Source: an uncultured Bacteroidales bacterium (GTDB lineage: Bacteria > Bacteroidota > Bacteroidia > Bacteroidales > F082). From it: 9,449 nucleotides of DNA. Each line of letters starts with the position of its first letter. The first letter of the stretch is position 1. Made by a program: the position numbers and the translations under genes. Under the pieces are notes generated by a model, which was not told the origin of the DNA, did not search any database, and saw only the letters and a program-made list of their open reading frames with translations. Location of the stretch: contig CALAZZ010000225.1 of the NCBI GenBank assembly GCA_937926515.1, positions 1-9,449 of the forward strand, written 5' to 3'. Shown here piece by piece: positions 6,622 to 9,449 of this stretch.

Positions 6622-8001
6622 TTGAACAGGATTCCCAATCAGTCACACTTTGATCAACTGCGCAAGAAATACCCTTATTTTGTATTTCAAAATTACAGTA
6701 TTCAAGACGAAAATGGAAGCCTTAAGCTGAAATTTAACTTTAATTTAGCAAATCAGTTTTTCTTTGAACCCCAAATAGAAATTCCAGCCAGAAGTTTCCT
6801 CGATTGGAAAGCTTTGCCCGGGGAGGCGTTGGAGCAACTGGCATTCAACATTGGCATGGTGGAGCTGATCAGTTATTGGAAGGCTGCATGTCCGCCGCTA
6901 CTCATTGTTAAACCATTCCGTTTGGATACACAACAGGTAAACTGGTGGAAGAAATTGTATTATCATGGTTTAGGGGAGTTTTTCTATTTGAATGGCATCC
7001 ATACCGGCATCAACGATTTTATGGAAATCCGGTCGGAAGGCAATTCTCCTATTGATGCCTGTGACATGTTGCCAGAGCAAAAAGCTGTGGTGCCAGTGGG
7101 TGGTGGTAAGGATTCTGTGGTTACGCTGGAGTTACTCAAGAAATTCGATGTGCCCTATTTTCCCTTTATCATAAACCCACGCCATGCAAGCCTGGGTTGT
7201 GCTTTCGCAGCCGGCTTTCACATCAATGAAATAGCAATTGTAGACAGGAAATTAGATCCTTTGCTGCTCAAGCTGAATGAACAGGGCTTTTTAAATGGAC
7301 ATACACCATTCTCCGCATTGATAGCTTTTGTAGCCGCCCTGGTTGCAGCCGGCAGTGGCAGTCAGTATGTGATATTGTCAAATGAATCCAGCGCAAACGA
7401 AGCGACTGTTGAAGGCACCATGGTGAACCACCAATACAGCAAATCATTGGCTTTTGAACGCGATTTCAGAGTTTATTCACAGAAATATTTAATCAAACAT
7501 GTGGAATACTTCAGTTTGTTGCGGCCCTTGAATGAATTGCAAATCGGTTCGCTGTTTAGTCGTTACCCTATATATTTTGAGCATTTTAAAAGTTGTAATG
7601 TGGGCAGCAAGACCGATTCGTGGTGTTGTAAATGTCCGAAATGCCTGTTTACATGGTTGATGCTGTCACCATTTGTTGCGCACTCCAGGCTGAAGCAGAT
7701 TTTTGGCTGTAACCTAATGGCAGATACCGGTTTATTGCCCATAATGAGTCAGTTGGCAGGTCATTCTCACACCAAGCCATTTGAATGTGTGGGTACAGTG
7801 GAGGAAGTAAATGCTGCTATTTGGAATATCGCACATACAGATCCTAAGCGTGATGCCGGCTTGATCCATGCATTCAGAGAGAATTTTAATAAGCAAAACC
7901 AAACGATCTCTGAACTGGCTGAACTGCTTTCCCATTTTGATGATGACCATTTTTTACCTGATCTTTTTATTGCAAAGCTTAAGGAGGTAGTAAATGATTG
8001 A
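6622..8001 (+). CDS. murL: UDP-MurNAc-L-Ala-L-Glu epimerase (MurL-like)
   Basis: The product is 459 residues. The core is a PP-loop ATP pyrophosphatase motif, V-G-G-G-K-D-S at 159-165, a variant of S-G-G-x-D-S, followed by an I-L-S-N-E-S-S-A block at 251-258. A cysteine cluster follows: C325, C335, C336, C338 and C341 (S-W-C-C-K-C-P-K-C), resembling the zinc site of QueC. The N-terminal 150 residues have the MurL pattern: a short strand-rich start, then F-E-P-Q-I-E-I-P and Y-W-K-A-A-C-P-P near 89-96. Family knowledge: MurL uses ATP (to AMP and PPi) to epimerise the terminal L-Glu of UDP-MurNAc-L-Ala-L-Glu to D-Glu in the cytoplasm. It overlaps a MurD-like ligase gene, the known partner. The start is a TTG at 6622; no ATG exists between the upstream in-frame stop at 6586 and the conserved region. 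QueC-like or other PP-loop enzymes are the alternative, but the partner gene argues for MurL. Confidence 0.82.
   Translation: MNRIPNQSHFDQLRKKYPYFVFQNYSIQDENGSLKLKFNFNLANQFFFEPQIEIPARSFLDWKALPGEALEQLAFNIGMVELISYWKAACPPLLIVKPFRLDTQQVNWWKKLYYHGLGEFFYLNGIHTGINDFMEIRSEGNSPIDACDMLPEQKAVVPVGGGKDSVVTLELLKKFDVPYFPFIINPRHASLGCAFAAGFHINEIAIVDRKLDPLLLKLNEQGFLNGHTPFSALIAFVAALVAAGSGSQYVILSNESSANEATVEGTMVNHQYSKSLAFERDFRVYSQKYLIKHVEYFSLLRPLNELQIGSLFSRYPIYFEHFKSCNVGSKTDSWCCKCPKCLFTWLMLSPFVAHSRLKQIFGCNLMADTGLLPIMSQLAGHSHTKPFECVGTVEEVNAAIWNIAHTDPKRDAGLIHAFRENFNKQNQTISELAELLSHFDDDHFLPDLFIAKLKEVVND
7981..7988 (+). promoter_or_regulatory. Strong Shine-Dalgarno site for murD2
   Basis: AAGGAGGT at 7981-7988 lies inside the last codons of murL, 5 bases before the ATG at 7994. 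It is the only clear Shine-Dalgarno sequence ahead of any gene in the window. It supports the chosen murD2 start and suggests independent or coupled reinitiation at the 8-bp gene overlap. Confidence 0.8.
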
Positions 8002-9292
8002 GGGGCTGATCCACAAACTTCAGGGCAAACGCATTTTGATTCTTGGGTTTGGACGTGAGGGAAGGTCGAGCTATGCATTTATAAGGCGGTTTTTACCTGA
8101 GCTGAATTTTGGCATTGCTGATCAGTCCATTCCGGATGATGTTGCGACAATTAGAGCTGACTATCCGCATGTTCAGTTACATTTTGGCCCCGCTTACCTG
8201 GATTCGATTATTCAATATGATGTCGTCATCAAGTCACCGGGGGTACGGCTGCCTGCTAATCTACATCAAACACCGGGAATCACCTCCCAGACAGATCTTT
8301 TTTTGCAGCTATTTAGCAGTCAGACTATAGGGGTTACCGGAACCAAGGGAAAGAGTACCACGGCAAGCCTGATCCACCACCTGTTGGTTTCGGCAGGGCA
8401 GAATTCATTGCTAATCGGGAACATTGGGAAACCATGCTTTGATGTATTGGATGAGATTAAAAAAGAGACGATTATAGTATTCGAATTGTCGGCGAATCAG
8501 CTTGAATTCATACATCGATCTCCTCATATTGCGGTATTGCTCAATCTTTTTGAAGAGCACCTTGACCATTTTGGGAGCTTCAAGGCTTATGTTAAAGCCA
8601 AGACCAATATTTTCAGTTACGGTTCTGAAGCTGATTTTCTTATTTGTGAACCCTCTGTTTTACAGATAACCAATATGCAAGCCTTCCAGCACACTTTAAG
8701 TTTTTATTCCCTTCCGAAAAATATACATCTAAAGCTCACAGGTGACCATAATCGCCACAATGCAGGTGCCGCCATATCGGCTTTGCTGGCTGCAGGTTTC
8801 CATCCAAACGATTTACTGCCTCATTTAGCTGAATTCAGGGGATTGCCTCACCGGCTGGAGTATGTTGGAAATTTCAACGGGATTGATTTTTACAACGACA
8901 GTATTGCTACTGTGCCTGAAGCATGTGTGGCAGCACTTAAATGCTTCAGTAAGGTGAATTTCTTGATTTTGGGTGGCTACGACAGGGGTATTAACTATGA
9001 ATCGCTAGTCGGTTATCTTAAGACTCATCCTGTTCATCATATACTCTATACCGGGGTTGCCGGTGCAAGAATAGCTGACCTGTTAAGTGCATCGTCTTAT
9101 GATCACCTCCATAGTTTTAAACTACTGGATGAAGCCATGACCTATATCTGGACGCATGCCAGGCCGGGTGATGTGTGTTTGCTTTCGCCTGCTGCTGCAA
9201 GCTATGATCAGTTCAGGAATTTTGAGCATAGGGGAGAGCGCTTCAAGGAGTTGATCAGTGGTTTGTTTAGCGAAAAAAAATCGTATGGATAG
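7994..9292 (+). CDS. murD2: UDP-MurNAc-L-Ala L-glutamate ligase (MurD2-like)
   Basis: The 432-residue product has the full Mur ligase architecture. The N-terminal UDP-binding domain has G-F-G-R-E-G-R-S-S at 18-26. The ATPase P-loop is G-V-T-G-T-K-G-K-S-T at 113-122. E-L-S-A-N-Q-L-E at 164-171 and L-N-L-F-E-E-H-L-D-H-F at 183-193 follow, with K203 at the position of the carbamylated lysine. G-D-H-N-R-H-N at 250-256, G-L-P-H-R-L-E at 283-289, Y-N-D-S-I-A-T at 300-306, L-G-G-Y-D-R-G at 326-332 and L-S-P-A-A-A-S-Y-D-Q-F at 397-407 complete it. MurD normally adds D-Glu to UDP-MurNAc-L-Ala. The MurD2 call (L-Glu) rests on the overlapping murL gene and on I304 replacing the lysine of the N-D-S-K-A-T-N motif. 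Lone residue changes do not prove substrate choice, so a canonical MurD acting on D-Glu remains possible. Confidence 0.82.
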   Translation: MIEGLIHKLQGKRILILGFGREGRSSYAFIRRFLPELNFGIADQSIPDDVATIRADYPHVQLHFGPAYLDSIIQYDVVIKSPGVRLPANLHQTPGITSQTDLFLQLFSSQTIGVTGTKGKSTTASLIHHLLVSAGQNSLLIGNIGKPCFDVLDEIKKETIIVFELSANQLEFIHRSPHIAVLLNLFEEHLDHFGSFKAYVKAKTNIFSYGSEADFLICEPSVLQITNMQAFQHTLSFYSLPKNIHLKLTGDHNRHNAGAAISALLAAGFHPNDLLPHLAEFRGLPHRLEYVGNFNGIDFYNDSIATVPEACVAALKCFSKVNFLILGGYDRGINYESLVGYLKTHPVHHILYTGVAGARIADLLSASSYDHLHSFKLLDEAMTYIWTHARPGDVCLLSPAAASYDQFRNFEHRGERFKELISGLFSEKKSYG

Positions 9293-9417
9293 GCTTGTTT
9301 AAGCATCGGTTTTCTCCTGACTTCCGGATAAAAATGACAATGAAATTGCACAGTACTGGCCTGCTGATACCTATCAAACCTGTCACTACTGTTTGGGTGT
9401 CCCAGGCAAATCCTATT

Positions 9418-9447
9418 GTCCTTTTGTTTTGGCAAAAGGACCAAAAC
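9418..9447. repeat. Pseudoknot-capable hairpin, probable REP-like element
   Basis: GTCCTTTTG at 9418-9426 pairs perfectly with CAAAAGGAC at 9433-9441 (9 bp, 6-nt loop TTTTGG). The loop plus its closing base, GTTTTGG at 9426-9432, is also the exact complement of CCAAAAC at 9441-9447, so the loop can fold onto the 3' tail as a pseudoknot or form an alternative hairpin. There is no T-run on either strand, so it is not an intrinsic terminator. From memory, similar stem-loop-tail units are dispersed in Bacteroidota intergenic DNA. It may continue past the window edge. Confidence 0.6.
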
Positions 9448-9449
9448 CA

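Noticed and set aside
9273..9280. A8 tract near the end of murD2 as a programmed frameshift
   Set aside because: It falls four codons before the stop, after all conserved motifs; slippage would only change the tail.
9293..9304. GCTT-GTTT-AAGC mini-hairpin just after the murD2 stop
   Set aside because: Only 4 base pairs and no adjacent T-run; expected by chance.
9418..9441. Intrinsic terminator for murD2
   Set aside because: The stem is strong, but no T-run follows on either strand and the loop/tail complementarity fits a repeat element better.
9208..9444. 78-residue minus-strand open frame at the right edge
   Set aside because: Overlaps the conserved C-terminus of the MurD-like ligase and the hairpin repeat; no recognisable domain.

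Overview
The window looks like chromosomal DNA from a member of the Bacteroidota. The evidence is the protein families present, the near absence of Shine-Dalgarno sequences (only one of eight starts has one), two exact copies of the Bacteroidota -7 promoter box TAnnTTTG placed just upstream of genes, and AT-rich intergenic DNA. This is an inference from style and gene content; there is no rRNA or other phylogenetic marker here. No tRNA, rRNA, CRISPR array, transposase or phage gene was seen.

Layout. Positions 1-196 hold no supported gene. On the minus strand, 197-1375 encodes a GNAT-fold protein of the YghO/BcerS-like (bacterial ceramide synthase-like) type. A 487-base gene-free stretch follows, with several small inverted repeats. 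Then three plus-strand genes form a redox/nitric-oxide-flavoured group: a DUF438-hemerythrin-PAS protein (1863-3095), a DUF1858-DUF2249 protein (3208-3729) and a class I SAM methyltransferase (3768-4535). A hairpin sits between the first two. Next is a compact metal-homeostasis unit: a Fur-family repressor (4637-5065) and a ZIP-family metal transporter (5093-5887), preceded by a 15-bp perfect palindrome that overlaps a -7 box. A YqgE/AlgH-family gene (5953-6540) lies on the minus strand. Divergent from it is a two-gene operon, 6622-8001 and 7994-9292, which I read as MurL and MurD2: a PP-loop glycopeptidyl-glutamate epimerase and a MurD-like L-glutamate ligase. The window ends in a hairpin whose loop is complementary to its own 3' tail, probably a dispersed REP-like repeat.

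How the genes work together. The strongest system is murL-murD2. In the route described for Xanthomonas, MurD2 adds L-Glu to UDP-MurNAc-L-Ala and MurL then epimerises that terminal L-Glu to D-Glu using ATP, so free D-Glu made by glutamate racemase (MurI) is not needed. The two genes overlap by 8 bp and the second has the only strong ribosome binding site in the window, which suggests coordinated expression. The Fur/ZIP pair is a likely autoregulated metal-uptake operon, with zinc the first guess. The DUF438/DUF2249 pair resembles modules often found with nitric-oxide and anaerobic metabolism, but no reductase is present here to confirm it.
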